From: Hyphomonadaceae bacterium TMED5 | GTDB taxonomy: Bacteria; Pseudomonadota; Alphaproteobacteria; Caulobacterales; Hyphomonadaceae | Assembly (NCBI GenBank): GCA_002173095.1 | Contig: NHBK01000008.1 | Coordinates: 1 to 64,000, forward strand | Direction of reading: 5' to 3' | Length of the DNA: 64,000 nucleotides | Shown here: piece after piece, positions 1 to 9,797 of the stretch | Position numbering within the stretch: the stretch's first letter is position 1 | Layout: each line of letters begins with the position of its first letter | The notes under the pieces: generated by a model | What the model was told of the DNA's origin: nothing | Databases searched by the model: none | Seen by the model: the letters and a program-made list of their open reading frames with translations, nothing else | Made by a program: the position numbers and the translations under genes

Positions 1-51
1 CGCGCGCTCTGCCATTTAACAACACCTTCAAGAAAGGCTCCGAGTGGAGCA

Positions 52-519
52 ATGAAAACTTTTTTGGCCAAACCAGCTGAAGTCGAAAACAAGTGGATCA
101 TTATTGATGCCACTGACGTCGTCGTCGGCCGTCTCGCGTCTTATATTGCTAAACGCCTCCGCGGCAAGCACCGTGCTGATTATACGCCTCACGTTGATAC
201 TGGTGATCACATCATCGTCATCAACGCGGAGAAAGCTGTATTCACCGGTCGCAAGCGCCAGCAGAAGAGCTACTATCGCCACACCGGGTATCCGGGCGGT
301 ATCAAGGAACTGTCAGCAGATGCTATTCTGCGCGGCCGTTTCCCTGAGCGCGTCCTGAAGCTCGCTGTTAAGCGTATGATGCCACGGGAAAGCTCCCTTG
401 CGCGTCAACAGTTCTCTAAGCTGCGTGTTTATGCCGGTACGGAGCATCCGCATGAAGCTCAACAGCCGGAAGTCGTCGACTTTAAATCCATGAACCCGAA
501 AAACGAGAAAGCGGCGTAA
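52..519 (+). CDS. rplM: 50S ribosomal protein L13
   Basis: Structural protein of the large ribosomal subunit, 155 aa, the usual bacterial L13 size with a short C-terminal tail. The L13 core is plain: [17 protein letters not shown] near the N-terminus, then the [15 protein letters not shown] stretch, and RGMMPR-like basic segments (here [13 protein letters not shown]) around residue 105. A purine-rich GAGTGGAG sequence lies just before the ATG. Only 51 bases precede it, so the promoter is not clearly visible. It is followed three bases later by rpsI, the standard L13-S9 pair, so the two are co-transcribed and lead to the terminator at 1031-1060. Confidence 0.97.
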   Translation: MKTFLAKPAEVENKWIIIDATDVVVGRLASYIAKRLRGKHRADYTPHVDTGDHIIVINAEKAVFTGRKRQQKSYYRHTGYPGGIKELSADAILRGRFPERVLKLAVKRMMPRESSLARQQFSKLRVYAGTEHPHEAQQPEVVDFKSMNPKNEKAA

Positions 520-522
520 CGT

Positions 523-1008
523 ATGTCTGATTCCGTCGAATCCCTCGAAGATCTGAACACTCTGAACGGTGAAGGCGCTGTTGAAGCGGCTCCTGTGAAT
601 GTTGAGCCAAAGATCGACGAGTTCGGTCGTGCTTATGGCACAGGCCGTCGTAAATCTGCCACGGCACGTGTGTGGATCAAGCCAGGTAGCGGCAAGATCA
701 CCATCAACGGCAAAGACCAGTCTGAGTATTTTGCGCGCCCAGTGCTGCGCATGATCATCGAACAGCCACTGCTTGCTGCTGAACGTCGCGACGAATTCGA
801 CGTAATCTGCACCGTTAAAGGTTCTGGCCTGTCTGGTCAGGCTGGCGCAGTTCGCCATGGTATCTCACGTGCACTCGTTGCATATGAGCCAGGCCTGCGT
901 CCGGTTCTGAAACCATTCGGCTTCATGACCCGTGACCCTCGTGTTGTAGAACGTAAGAAATACGGTCGCGCGAAAGCACGTCGTAGCTTCCAGTTCTCCA
1001 AGCGCTAA
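523..1008 (+). CDS. rpsI: 30S ribosomal protein S9
   Basis: Small-subunit protein S9, 161 aa. The C-terminal ~128 residues are the S9 domain: [15 protein letters not shown], then [15 protein letters not shown], and the arginine-rich tail ending in SKR, which in this family reaches the ribosomal P-site tRNA. The first ~30 residues are an acidic, variable extension, as often seen in alphaproteobacterial S9. The gap to rplM is three bases, so its ribosome-binding site lies inside the end of rplM. A strong intrinsic terminator follows 22 bases after the stop. Confidence 0.97.
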   Translation: MSDSVESLEDLNTLNGEGAVEAAPVNVEPKIDEFGRAYGTGRRKSATARVWIKPGSGKITINGKDQSEYFARPVLRMIIEQPLLAAERRDEFDVICTVKGSGLSGQAGAVRHGISRALVAYEPGLRPVLKPFGFMTRDPRVVERKKYGRAKARRSFQFSKR

Positions 1009-1030
1009 TACCGCTTCCTATACGGTTTTC

Positions 1031-1060
1031 AAAAGGCGCTTCATTAGAAGCGCCTTTTTT
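1031..1060 (+). terminator. Rho-independent terminator of rplM-rpsI
   Basis: A perfect 12-bp inverted repeat (AAAAGGCGCTTC / GAAGCGCCTTTT) with an ATTA loop, running into six T's. It lies 22 bases after the rpsI stop and 20 bases before the argC start, so it separates ribosomal-protein transcription from argC. Confidence 0.93.
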
Positions 1061-1079
1061 GTGATTGAAAGACAGTTTT

Positions 1080-2132
1080 ATGGCGTCCACTCCGATCAAA
1101 GCCTGCGTTCTCGGTGCCAGTGGCTATACCGGTGCAGAAATGCTTCGTTTGTTAGCCGTTCATGATGGAATTTCTGTAGTTGCCTGCACGGCAAATGCAC
1201 TTGCTGGGCGACGCCTAACAGATGTCTTCCCGCATCTTTCGTCATATGGAGATATGATTCTGACGACGGTTGAGGATGTAGACTGGGCGTCAGTCGACCT
1301 TGCTATTTCCTGCCTTCCTCACGGGACGAGCCAGGACCTGATTGAAGAGCTGCCATCTCATGTGCGCGTCGTGGACTTGTCGGCCGATTATCGGTTTCGG
1401 TCCGCAGAAATCTATTCTGAAACCTATAAACGGTCGCATCTCGCGCCAGAACGGACTGCGAATGCAGTCTATGGACTGACTGAGTTTGCCAGAGATCGCT
1501 TACCTGACGCCGATTTGGTCGCGTGCCCGGGCTGCTATCCGACGGCGACATTGATGTGTTTGTTGCCAGCCTCCGAAGCGGGACTGATTAGGCAACAGGA
1601 TATTATCATTGATGCGAAGTCTGGCGTTTCAGGCGCGGGCCGCGGTTTGAAAGAAGGTAATCTCTTCTGTGAAACTGCGGAAGGGCTCCATCCTTACGGC
1701 ATCGGTGTGCATCGTCATGCTCCGGAAATCGAGCAGGAGATCGGTCAGCGTTTCGGTGGCGAATGTTTCGTAACGTTCACGCCGCATCTAGTGCCAATGA
1801 CTCGTGGCGAGCTCGTCACAGTGTATGCCGCGCTGGGTGAAGGCGTATCAGTAGATGACATTCAGAATTGTCTTGAGGCGCGCTATGAGAACGAGCCCTT
1901 TGTGAATGTTCGTCCGGCTGGTTCACTGCCACCAGATACTCGACACGTGCGGGGCACCAACCGGTGCGAAATCAGCGTGCATAAAGACCGTAATCCGAAC
2001 CGTGTCATCATTATAGGTGCGATCGATAACCTGACAAAAGGGTCAGCCGGTCAGGCGTTGCAGAACATCAATCTGATGTTTGGTTTTGAGGAAACCAAAG
2101 CCCTCGACATTCTGCAGCCTCTTTTTCCTTAG
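1080..2132 (+). CDS. argC: N-acetyl-gamma-glutamyl-phosphate reductase
   Basis: Third step of arginine synthesis: NADPH-dependent reduction of N-acetylglutamyl phosphate to the semialdehyde, cytosolic. 350 aa from the ATG at 1080; an in-frame TTG at 1065 lies hard against the terminator and is less likely. The dinucleotide-binding start LGASGYTGAEMLRL is at residues 11-24, and the catalytic Cys152 sits in CPGCYPT. Length matches the long type-1 ArgC family. It is convergent with phaC, with three bases between the stop codons and no terminator visible between them. Confidence 0.95.
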   Translation: MASTPIKACVLGASGYTGAEMLRLLAVHDGISVVACTANALAGRRLTDVFPHLSSYGDMILTTVEDVDWASVDLAISCLPHGTSQDLIEELPSHVRVVDLSADYRFRSAEIYSETYKRSHLAPERTANAVYGLTEFARDRLPDADLVACPGCYPTATLMCLLPASEAGLIRQQDIIIDAKSGVSGAGRGLKEGNLFCETAEGLHPYGIGVHRHAPEIEQEIGQRFGGECFVTFTPHLVPMTRGELVTVYAALGEGVSVDDIQNCLEARYENEPFVNVRPAGSLPPDTRHVRGTNRCEISVHKDRNPNRVIIIGAIDNLTKGSAGQALQNINLMFGFEETKALDILQPLFP

Positions 2133-2135
2133 GTC

Positions 2136-4061
2136 TTAGTGAGAGCAGGGGCCTACACCCAGCTCTTCCAGTTTCTTGCGAACATAAGTGCCCGGTGCGT
2201 CCCCGAGACCGTAATCCTTCACTTCGGGAGCGTGCACTTTTGTTCCGGATTTTGGCTCAAGCCATTGGAGCCAGTAAGGCCACCAGGAGCCCTGATGTTC
2301 ATCGGCATCCTGTATCCAGTCTGAGAACGAGTCTGGGAGTTCGGTATTGGTCCAGTGCTGATATTTTTTCGCGGCAGGATGATTCACCACGCCCGCAATG
2401 TGTCCGGAACCTGCCAGAACAAACTGTGTGTCGCCGCCAAACGCTTTGGCAGTCCTGTAAACGGAGTTGCATGGCGCAATATGGTCATCACGACCCGCCT
2501 GAAATAGTGCGGGAACTTTGATGTCTCCGAGATTTACCTTGCGACCGAGTACGCGGAAGTTTCCTTTTGAGAGCGCATTCTTCGAGTAGAGATCTTCGAG
2601 ATAAGTGATGTGGGTCGGCCCGGGAATATTGGTCTGGTCCGAATTCCAAAAGAGCAAATCGAACGGGCGGGGTTTCTTCCCGAGCATGTAGCTGTCGACA
2701 ACATATTTCCAGACTAGGTCAGCAGGGCGGAGATAGTTGAAGGTTTCAGCCATGTCTTCGCCGGCCATGATGCCGCCATTCAGTTCTATCAGATGCTCGA
2801 TATGCCTAAGGGCTTGTCCATCGGTAAAGACCTTCAGATCACCGGCTTCGACAAAGTCGGCCTGGGCCGCAAAAAAAGTGACGGCGTTGACGCGTTGGTC
2901 ATTTTCCTGAGCCATACGGGCGAGGGCAGACGATAGCATTGTTCCGCCGATGCAATAGCCGACGGCATTTACGGTATCTGAGCCCGAGTCTTCGGTTACA
3001 GCGTCGATTGCTGCGTAAGCTCCAAGACTCACATAATCATCCCAACGGAACTCTGACATGGATTTGTCTGCCGAACGCCAAGATACGATATACACCTGAA
3101 AACCCTGATCAGTGAGCCATCGGATCATTGAGTTTTCTTCTCGCAGGTCGAGAATGTAAAATTTGTTGATCCATGGAGGGAAGATCAGCAAAGGCCGCTC
3201 ATACACCTCGTCGGTGGTCGCATTGTATTTCAAAACCTCAATGAGTGCGTTTCGAAAAACGACTTTGCCTTTTGAGGAAGCAACATTTTCTCCCAGCACA
3301 AAAGGGGAGTCGTCCGTCTGTGAAATAATGAGGCGCCCATGACCGCGCTGAATGTCCCGTCGGGCTAAGCGCAGGCCTTCCACGAGGCTCTCGCCCCCGG
3401 TGTCCAGCATTGCTCTTAAAGCTGCCGGGTTGGTCGAAAAGAAATTCGTTGGAGAAAACGCATCAGCAGTTTGCCGCGCAAAGAATGTCGCTTTGCGCCT
3501 GGTTTCCTGATCCAGCTCTTCTGCGGAATCGATCAGGCTCATAAGCCAGGATGAATTGAGCTGATAAGTTTGCTTTATCACGTCGAAAACCGGATTGGTT
3601 TTCCATTCCGGGTCATCAAAGCGTTTGTCTTTAGATGTCTCGGCTTCTCCGCCTACCAGAAGTGAGCGCCATATGTTCAAATGCCCCTCCCAGAGGGACA
3701 GTTGCGCGTTCAGAAGTCGATCCGGATGGAGTGCAAGGTTTTCACCCACCTTTGCCCAGGCAGCTCCAGCACCGAATGGGTCTGGTTGGCTCGTATTATC
3801 GAGCCCTTTTTTCAGATTTGCAGTCGTGATGTCTCGTAAAATCTGCTGGCTTTCAAACATGGCTTCGGACATGTTTTTCGACAAAGCCTCGAGCTTTTCA
3901 GCATTCGCTTCGGACAGAATTTCGTTGAGTGTTTTTGTGCACTTTTCAGCAGAATCAGGTTTGGGCTTACCGCCGGCCTTATTTTCTGCTTCGACGGTTT
4001 TCTTTTCAGCTGACGCGGTGCTCTTTTTGGCCCTGGTAGCTGTGTTTGATTTCGCTGCCAT
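2136..4061 (-). CDS. phaC: Class I poly(3-hydroxyalkanoate) synthase
   Basis: Polymerises 3-hydroxyacyl-CoA into PHA storage granules. 641 aa from the ATG at 4061, which has GAGG upstream; a TTG at 4076 is an alternative. The first ~45 residues are a low-complexity Ala/Lys/Glu tail, followed by the PhaC N-terminal domain and an alpha/beta-hydrolase core. The catalytic Cys370 lies in the lipase-like box GYCIGG, with Asp526 in GRDDHIAP and His554 in GSGHIAG completing the triad. Size and the one-subunit form fit class I enzymes acting on short-chain monomers. No phaA, phaB or phasin gene is adjacent, but scoAB at 33.6-35.0 kb could feed the same acetoacetyl-CoA pool (inference). Confidence 0.95.
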   Translation of the reverse strand: MAAKSNTATRAKKSTASAEKKTVEAENKAGGKPKPDSAEKCTKTLNEILSEANAEKLEALSKNMSEAMFESQQILRDITTANLKKGLDNTSQPDPFGAGAAWAKVGENLALHPDRLLNAQLSLWEGHLNIWRSLLVGGEAETSKDKRFDDPEWKTNPVFDVIKQTYQLNSSWLMSLIDSAEELDQETRRKATFFARQTADAFSPTNFFSTNPAALRAMLDTGGESLVEGLRLARRDIQRGHGRLIISQTDDSPFVLGENVASSKGKVVFRNALIEVLKYNATTDEVYERPLLIFPPWINKFYILDLREENSMIRWLTDQGFQVYIVSWRSADKSMSEFRWDDYVSLGAYAAIDAVTEDSGSDTVNAVGYCIGGTMLSSALARMAQENDQRVNAVTFFAAQADFVEAGDLKVFTDGQALRHIEHLIELNGGIMAGEDMAETFNYLRPADLVWKYVVDSYMLGKKPRPFDLLFWNSDQTNIPGPTHITYLEDLYSKNALSKGNFRVLGRKVNLGDIKVPALFQAGRDDHIAPCNSVYRTAKAFGGDTQFVLAGSGHIAGVVNHPAAKKYQHWTNTELPDSFSDWIQDADEHQGSWWPYWLQWLEPKSGTKVHAPEVKDYGLGDAPGTYVRKKLEELGVGPCSH

Positions 4062-4136
4062 TGTGTTTTGCCTCAATATAGCCCACCAAGTGTACTACTC
4101 TAATTAAGCTACTGGAACCCTAAGGCGGAGATCGTT

Positions 4137-4466
4137 GTGATTCGAGTGATATTAACCACAATTTCAGCGATTGCACTGACCAGTTGTGTCTCCTCCGTAG
4201 GCAGTACGCTTGATGGAGTCCCTGCTTGGTTTTCTGAGCGTCAGGAAGACCTCAGTCATGAAGGGTATCCTTCTCTCCAGACGGCCAATGCTCTGTCCAT
4301 TGAGGATAGCGAGACGCCTTGGGATGATATTCGCTCCGACCTCGTCGAAGCTCAGGCGGAAATGGATGCGAATGACCCGGGGCCGGTCAGCATTACTGCT
4401 GCCGAAATGCGAGCCTGGGCGGCTGAGCAAATAAGTCTGGTAGATAAAGGCGAAGAGCCTTATTAA
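4137..4466 (+). CDS. Small lipoprotein of unknown function
   Basis: 109 aa starting at GTG 4137, with GGAG six bases upstream. The N-terminus is a short lipoprotein signal: hydrophobic residues 3-14, then the lipobox-like L-T-S-C with the lipidated Cys at residue 17. The mature part is acidic and has no recognisable domain; I do not know the family. It lies 75 bases past the phaC start in the opposite direction and 31 bases before the alaC-type gene, so it could share transcription with the alaC-hom-glpX-recJ run. Confidence 0.75.
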   Translation: MIRVILTTISAIALTSCVSSVGSTLDGVPAWFSERQEDLSHEGYPSLQTANALSIEDSETPWDDIRSDLVEAQAEMDANDPGPVSITAAEMRAWAAEQISLVDKGEEPY

Positions 4467-4497
4467 GCACGTCTCATCATCAATGGTTATCTGAACA

Positions 4498-5709
4498 ATG
4501 TTGCCCCCACAATTTCATAAAATCCGCCGCCTTCCTCCATACGTATTCGAACAGGTCAACCGTAATGCGGCCGCCCTTCGAGCGTCTGGCGCGGACATTA
4601 TTGACTTTGGTATGGGTAACCCAGACCTTCCAACGCCTCCGCACATTGTGGAGAAGCTCATCGAGACGGCTCGCAAACCGAAGACGAACCGATATTCGTC
4701 CTCAAAAGGTATTCCGGGCCTTCGACGCGCTCTGGCAAATTACTATCGCCGCCGATTTGGCGTAACGCTTGACCCAGATCGCGAAGTTGTCGCGACTATG
4801 GGCTCCAAAGAAGGGTTTGCGAACCTTGCGCAGGCGATCGCTGCGCCGGGCGACGTGATTCTGTCGCCTAACCCTAGTTATCCGATTCATTCGTTTGGCT
4901 TCATCATGGCTGGCGCCACGATCCAGCATGTGCGCGCTTTGTCTCCGGAGGAGTATCTTTCCGGACTTGGTCGCGCTGTGCGTCACAGCGTTCCTAAGCC
5001 GACCGCTATGGTGCTCTGCTATCCGGCTAACCCAACGGCGCAAGTTGTTGACCTGGACTTCTATAAGGACGCTGTTGCTTTCGCTAAACGGCATGATCTG
5101 TGGATTCTGTCCGACCTTGCTTATACCGAAATCTTCTTCGGTGATCCGCCGCCGTCCATTCTTGCCGTGGATGGCGCGAAGGATTGTTGTGTAGAGGTGT
5201 CTACGCTGAGCAAAACCTACAATATGGCCGGTTGGCGCGTGGGCTTTGCTGCCGGCAATGAGCGTCTCATTGCTGCGCTTGCCCGTGTGAAGTCCTATCT
5301 TGATTATGGCTCTTTCACCCCAATTCAGGTGGCTGCCTGTGAGGCGCTCAACGGAGACCAGACCTGTGTGGATGAGCTGCGTGCGACATATAAAGTGCGC
5401 CGCGACACGCTTATTGAGTCATTTGCTCAGGCAGGTTGGGATATTCCGAAGCCGGATGCATCCATGTTCGCGTGGGCGCCGCTTCCGAAGGAAGTTCGCC
5501 ATCTGGGCTCTCTGGAGTTTTCACTACGCCTTTTGAATGAGGCGCATGTCAGCGTGTCTCCGGGCGTGGGCTTTGGTGAGCATGGTGAGGGCTTTGTACG
5601 TCTGGCCCTCGTTGAGAATGAGCAGCGCATCCGTCAGGCTGCGCGTAATGTACGGCGTTTCCTACAGAACGCCGGAGATGAAAACGCGCCGGAACTGGCG
5701 GTAGGATAA
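4498..5709 (+). CDS. alaC: Alanine transaminase (AlaC-type class I aminotransferase)
   Basis: PLP-dependent aminotransferase, 403 aa. The sequence closely follows E. coli AlaC as I remember it: PPYVFEQVN near the start, DIIDFGMGNPD, TNRYSSSKGIPGLR and SPNPSYPIH. Lys239 in STLSKTYNMAGWRVGF is the expected Schiff-base lysine. Members of this group are often labelled LL-diaminopimelate aminotransferase, but the AlaC resemblance favours pyruvate/glutamate-alanine exchange. It ends three bases before hom, an arrangement common in alphaproteobacteria, implying one transcript. Confidence 0.85.
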   Translation: MLPPQFHKIRRLPPYVFEQVNRNAAALRASGADIIDFGMGNPDLPTPPHIVEKLIETARKPKTNRYSSSKGIPGLRRALANYYRRRFGVTLDPDREVVATMGSKEGFANLAQAIAAPGDVILSPNPSYPIHSFGFIMAGATIQHVRALSPEEYLSGLGRAVRHSVPKPTAMVLCYPANPTAQVVDLDFYKDAVAFAKRHDLWILSDLAYTEIFFGDPPPSILAVDGAKDCCVEVSTLSKTYNMAGWRVGFAAGNERLIAALARVKSYLDYGSFTPIQVAACEALNGDQTCVDELRATYKVRRDTLIESFAQAGWDIPKPDASMFAWAPLPKEVRHLGSLEFSLRLLNEAHVSVSPGVGFGEHGEGFVRLALVENEQRIRQAARNVRRFLQNAGDENAPELAVG

Positions 5710-5712
5710 ATC

Positions 5713-7002
5713 ATGACCAATACTTTGAAGATCGGCATTGCTGGCCTCGGCAATGTTGGGACGGGGCTTATTGCCCGTCTGCAGGAACAGGAAAAACTGC
5801 GTCTGAGTGGGCAGATCGAGATTACTGGTGTCAGCGCGCGTAATCGTTCGCGCGCTCGCCCGGTCTCTATCGATGAATACTCATGGTACGATGATCCTGT
5901 CGCTTTGGCTGAAGCGGAAGAAACTGAGGTCTTCGTTGAACTTATGGGTGGAAGCGATGGGCCGGCGAAGCTTGCTGTCGAAGCTGCGCTGAAACTCAGT
6001 AAGCCTGTGGTTACGGCCAATAAGGCTTTGATTGCTGAGTATGGCGAAACGCTCGCTCAAATCGCAGATAAAAGTCAGACGCCGCTTCTGTTCGAAGCTG
6101 CAGTTGCGGGCGGTATCCCGATTGTGCGCGCGGTTCGTGAGTCCTTTTCTGGTACACAGATCCGCTCGATCAAAGGTATTCTGAACGGCACGTGTAACTA
6201 TCTTCTCACCGAGATGATGGAAAGCGGTCGGAGCTATGACGACGTGCTCGCCGACGCTCAGCGTCTTGGCTATGCGGAAGCGGATCCGTTCCTTGATGTG
6301 TCCGGCACAGATGCTGCGCACAAAATTGCAATTCTAAGCTCGCTCGGATTCGCCGTGCCAATGGATTTCAGCCGGGTCAAAATTGGCGGCGTTGATACAA
6401 TCAGCCTGAAAGACCTAGAGCTGGCAGGAAAACTGGACCACAAGATCAAACTGATCGCGGAAGCGCGTCAGACTCAGGATGGCGTCATTTGCCGGGTTGA
6501 GCCGGTGCTCCTGCCTAAAACCTCTCCGCTGGCACAGATTGATGGTCCACTGAACGCCGTTCAAATCGAAACCGAACATGCGGGCAATTACACGCTTACT
6601 GGGCCGGGAGCGGGCTCTCATCCGACGGCTAGCGCGGTACTGGGTGACTTGTCAGTTCTTCTGTCAGGTCAGAACAAGGCTGTGCTTGGTATGAAGGTTG
6701 GGGATCTCAATAACCCGTTCTGTGATCAGGCTCAGATGTCGACGGCGCAGTCCAAATATCTCATTCGGGTAGATCTTTTGGATAAAGCAGGCGCTTTGGC
6801 GTCTCTTACTGAGGAACTTGCGAAGTCCGACGTTTCTGTCGAAGCACTGCTTCAGGATTCGGCGGGAACGTCTGAATCCGCTCCAGTAGCGATCATGACC
6901 CACAATTGTTCGCTCGCGGCAGCAGAAGAAGCTGTTAAACATGTTAACAGCCTTGAGGCTGTGTTGCATCCTGCACGTCTGATTCGAATCGAAACCAATT
7001 AA
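5713..7002 (+). CDS. hom: Homoserine dehydrogenase
   Basis: Reduces aspartate semialdehyde to homoserine, the branch point to threonine and methionine. 429 aa, monofunctional. NAD(P)-binding GLGNVGTGLI lies near residue 10. The catalytic domain carries GGIPIVRAVRES, GILNGTCNYLLTEM and the GYAEADPFLDVSGTDAAHK block. The last ~80 residues form an ACT regulatory domain (LIRVDLLDKAGALASLTEEL), so threonine feedback is likely. It starts three bases after the aminotransferase stop; glpX follows after 19 bases. Confidence 0.96.
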   Translation: MTNTLKIGIAGLGNVGTGLIARLQEQEKLRLSGQIEITGVSARNRSRARPVSIDEYSWYDDPVALAEAEETEVFVELMGGSDGPAKLAVEAALKLSKPVVTANKALIAEYGETLAQIADKSQTPLLFEAAVAGGIPIVRAVRESFSGTQIRSIKGILNGTCNYLLTEMMESGRSYDDVLADAQRLGYAEADPFLDVSGTDAAHKIAILSSLGFAVPMDFSRVKIGGVDTISLKDLELAGKLDHKIKLIAEARQTQDGVICRVEPVLLPKTSPLAQIDGPLNAVQIETEHAGNYTLTGPGAGSHPTASAVLGDLSVLLSGQNKAVLGMKVGDLNNPFCDQAQMSTAQSKYLIRVDLLDKAGALASLTEELAKSDVSVEALLQDSAGTSESAPVAIMTHNCSLAAAEEAVKHVNSLEAVLHPARLIRIETN

Positions 7003-7021
7003 GACTCGCGCCGGAGGCGAC

Positions 7022-7975
7022 ATGTCCGAAGCGAAAATACACCAAACCATCGCCGATGCGATGATCCGGGTAACAGAAGCCGCGGCGATTGCGGCTTTTG
7101 ATCTGGCTGGGCGTGGCGATGAAAAAGAGGCTGATCAGGCAGCGGTCGATGCGATGCGTACCAGCCTCAATCAGGTGGCTATGCAAGGACGTATCGTCAT
7201 TGGTGAAGGCGAGCGAGACGAAGCGCCAATGCTGTATATTGGCGAAGAGGTTGGTACGGGTGTTGGCCCTGAGATCGACATCGCGCTCGATCCTTTGGAA
7301 GGCACAACACTGACCGCGAAGGCAATGGGCAATGCGCTTGCCGTACTGGCACTTGCTCCGCGCGGTACTATGCTGTTTTCGCCTGATGTTTATATGGACA
7401 AGATTGCCATTGGCCCGGGATATTCTGCAGGCGTCGTTTCGCTCGATGCCAGTCCGGCAGAAAACGTTGAGGCGTTGGCTAAGGCAAAGGGTGTGTCGCC
7501 GAGAGATATCTCGGTCTGCATTCTGGATCGCCCGAGGCACCAGAATATCATCGATTCAGTGCGCTCCGTGGGCGGTCGTGTGGTTATGATCATGGACGGT
7601 GATATTGCCGGCGTGATCAACACGACAGACCCATCCACAGGTGTTGATATGTATTTGGGGCTTGGGGGCGCGCCAGAGGGCGTTCTCGCCGCATCAGCGC
7701 TCAAGTGTATTGGCGGGCAAATGGAAGCTCGTCTCGTCTTCCGGAATGACGAAGAAAAATCCCGAGCGAAACGCGTCGGAATAACTGACCTGAACAAGCT
7801 TTACACGCTCGAAGATCTGGTGACTTGCGAAACCGTGTTCTGCGCGACAGGCGTCACCAAGGGCGGTTTACTTGATGGAGTTTCGAAATCTTCTCGATTT
7901 GTTGAAACAGAAACCATGATTATGACATCGATTGATGGCTCAATCCGTCGGGTGAGAACGCGGCGGCCGGTGTGA
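7022..7975 (+). CDS. glpX: Class II fructose-1,6-bisphosphatase
   Basis: Hydrolyses fructose-1,6-bisphosphate to fructose-6-phosphate for gluconeogenesis, cytosolic and metal dependent. 317 aa, the usual GlpX length. Family marks are IGEGERDEAPMLYIGE, the metal-binding DPLEGTT and the Gly-rich GGAPEGVLAASALKC. GGAGGCG stands before the ATG. It overlaps recJ by GTGA, which couples the two. It is the only fructose bisphosphatase in the window. Confidence 0.95.
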   Translation: MSEAKIHQTIADAMIRVTEAAAIAAFDLAGRGDEKEADQAAVDAMRTSLNQVAMQGRIVIGEGERDEAPMLYIGEEVGTGVGPEIDIALDPLEGTTLTAKAMGNALAVLALAPRGTMLFSPDVYMDKIAIGPGYSAGVVSLDASPAENVEALAKAKGVSPRDISVCILDRPRHQNIIDSVRSVGGRVVMIMDGDIAGVINTTDPSTGVDMYLGLGGAPEGVLAASALKCIGGQMEARLVFRNDEEKSRAKRVGITDLNKLYTLEDLVTCETVFCATGVTKGGLLDGVSKSSRFVETETMIMTSIDGSIRRVRTRRPV

Positions 7976-9750
7976 GTTCAGAAGCGGTTTCTGCGCGTGG
8001 TCTGAAATGGCTTTCGCCTGACATCAATGATCGGGACCTTTCAGATTATGCGCGCGCAGCAGGATTAGATGTGCCACTCGCGGCTTTGCTAATGGCGAGA
8101 GGCGTTGACGTCGACGCAATCGAGCCATTTCTGAACCCGACGCTCAAGAGAGAGTTTCCTGATCCGTCCTCTCTTAAGGATATGGATAAAGCGACCGAGC
8201 TGATCGCGCACGCAATTGAAAACGATCGTAAGGTCGCTGTGCTTGCCGATTATGATGTTGATGGAGCCACCAGCGCTGCACAGCTCATTCGGTATTTTCG
8301 CGCATTTGATCGTGAGCTTTCGCTTTACGTGCCGGATCGTATCAAAGAAGGCTATGGGCCGTCGCCTGCTGCATTTCAGCATCTGAAAGATGCTGGTATG
8401 GATTTGGTGATTACAGTCGACTGTGGGGCGGCAGCGGAAGCGGCCCTGAGCCATGGCGCTGATATTGGTCTGGATATCGTGGTGATTGATCATCACTTGA
8501 TGGGCGAAAATATTCCGGCCTGTTCTGCACTGGTGAATCCTAACCGACCGGACTGTGCATCAGGGCAGGGCCATCTCGCTGCAGCGGGTGTGGTTTACGT
8601 GCTGCTTGCCTCGCTGAACCGCTTTTTCAGAACTCAACGTGGGGCGGACGCAAAATCACTACCGGATTTGCTCGCCTATCTTGATTTGTGCGCCCTGGGT
8701 ACGCTTTGCGACATGGCGCCTCTGGAAGGTGTGAACCGCGCGTTTGTTGTTCAGGGGCTACGTGTGGTCAGTCAGGATGAATGTCCTGGTGTATTGGCGC
8801 TTAGTACCGTGTCAGGACGAAGCGCGCCGCGCACGGTCACTGATCTTACCTTTGGTATTGGACCTCAGCTCAATGCAGGCGGACGTATAGGCGACCCATG
8901 GCTGGCCACGAAACTGTTGGCTGAGACTGAGTTTGAGAAAGCCCTTCCTCTAGCAGAACAGCTTCAGCGGCTGAATGAGGCGCGCAAGGAAATCGAGGCT
9001 GATATTCAACATCAGGCCCGTATTCAAATTTCCAAATACATTGAGACCAATCCGAACGCCCCTGTGCTGATTGCCGGAGGAGAAGGTTGGCATCCGGGCG
9101 TGATTGGCATTGTAGCCGGTCGTCTGAAGGATGAATTTCATAAACCTGTCGCGGTTGTCGGTTGGGGGGATGAATTTGGCGATGTCGGTAAGGGCTCGGC
9201 GCGATCCGTTCGGGGCATGAACATTGGCGCGGCTATCGCGGCGGCAAGCGCGGACGGCGTGCTTGTTACCGGTGGTGGCCATGCTATGGCCGGTGGCTTT
9301 AGTGTGGAGCCAGACAAACTCGACGATCTTCGTGCTTATTTGGCAAAATATTTTGCTGAGGTGGACTCTGAATTGGAAGAAGCCCGCACGGTTCAGATTT
9401 CTTTTGATGTGCTGGTGTCGGCGTTATCCCCAGAATTTCTGACAACTCTGGAAAAGAGTGGCCCGTTTGGCGCTGCTGCACCGAAGCCGATTCTGAGAAT
9501 CCGGGACGCAGAAATTATTTTTCGGCGGGAAATCGGTAAAAACCATCTCAAAGTTGCCGTTGATGACGGCAGTGGCCGTCTTGATTGTGTGTGTTGGCGT
9601 TCGCTGCACACCCCAATGGGAGATGCACTGAAAAAGGGAAATTGTGTCGATATCATCGGCTATGCTGAGCGCGATACGTGGAAGTCTCGTCAGGGCAAAG
9701 AGGCCGTTCAGTTTGAAATTTTCGATGTAATGCAAAAAACTGAAAAATAA
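7972..9750 (+). CDS. recJ: Single-stranded-DNA-specific exonuclease RecJ
   Basis: 5'-3' ssDNA exonuclease of recombination and mismatch repair. 592 aa from GTG 7972, which overlaps the glpX stop. The DHH phosphoesterase motifs are present: LADYDVDGATS (Asp93, Asp95, Asp97), a VDCGAAAEAAL motif, and VIDHHLMG. The DHHA1 domain follows, with GWHPGVIGIVAGRLKDEF and the Gly-rich VTGGGHAMAGGFS; a C-terminal OB-type domain ends the protein. Last gene before tRNA-Glu. Confidence 0.96.
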   Translation: MSSEAVSARGLKWLSPDINDRDLSDYARAAGLDVPLAALLMARGVDVDAIEPFLNPTLKREFPDPSSLKDMDKATELIAHAIENDRKVAVLADYDVDGATSAAQLIRYFRAFDRELSLYVPDRIKEGYGPSPAAFQHLKDAGMDLVITVDCGAAAEAALSHGADIGLDIVVIDHHLMGENIPACSALVNPNRPDCASGQGHLAAAGVVYVLLASLNRFFRTQRGADAKSLPDLLAYLDLCALGTLCDMAPLEGVNRAFVVQGLRVVSQDECPGVLALSTVSGRSAPRTVTDLTFGIGPQLNAGGRIGDPWLATKLLAETEFEKALPLAEQLQRLNEARKEIEADIQHQARIQISKYIETNPNAPVLIAGGEGWHPGVIGIVAGRLKDEFHKPVAVVGWGDEFGDVGKGSARSVRGMNIGAAIAAASADGVLVTGGGHAMAGGFSVEPDKLDDLRAYLAKYFAEVDSELEEARTVQISFDVLVSALSPEFLTTLEKSGPFGAAAPKPILRIRDAEIIFRREIGKNHLKVAVDDGSGRLDCVCWRSLHTPMGDALKKGNCVDIIGYAERDTWKSRQGKEAVQFEIFDVMQKTEK

Positions 9751-9753
9751 CTC

Positions 9754-9781
9754 TTGCGGAGACGAAAACACCTCGTTATAT
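9754..9781 (+). promoter_or_regulatory. Candidate sigma-70 promoter of tRNA-Glu
   Basis: TTGCGG (9754-9759), a 16-bp spacer and TTATAT (9776-9781). The -10 ends 16 bases before the mature tRNA 5' end, a suitable distance. Placed by eye; the -35 is imperfect. Confidence 0.45.
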
Positions 9782-9797
9782 CCGCCCTCTCCAGAGC

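Noticed and set aside
313-858. 181-codon open frame opposite rplM/rpsI
   Set aside because: Antisense to two certain ribosomal protein genes, no family features.
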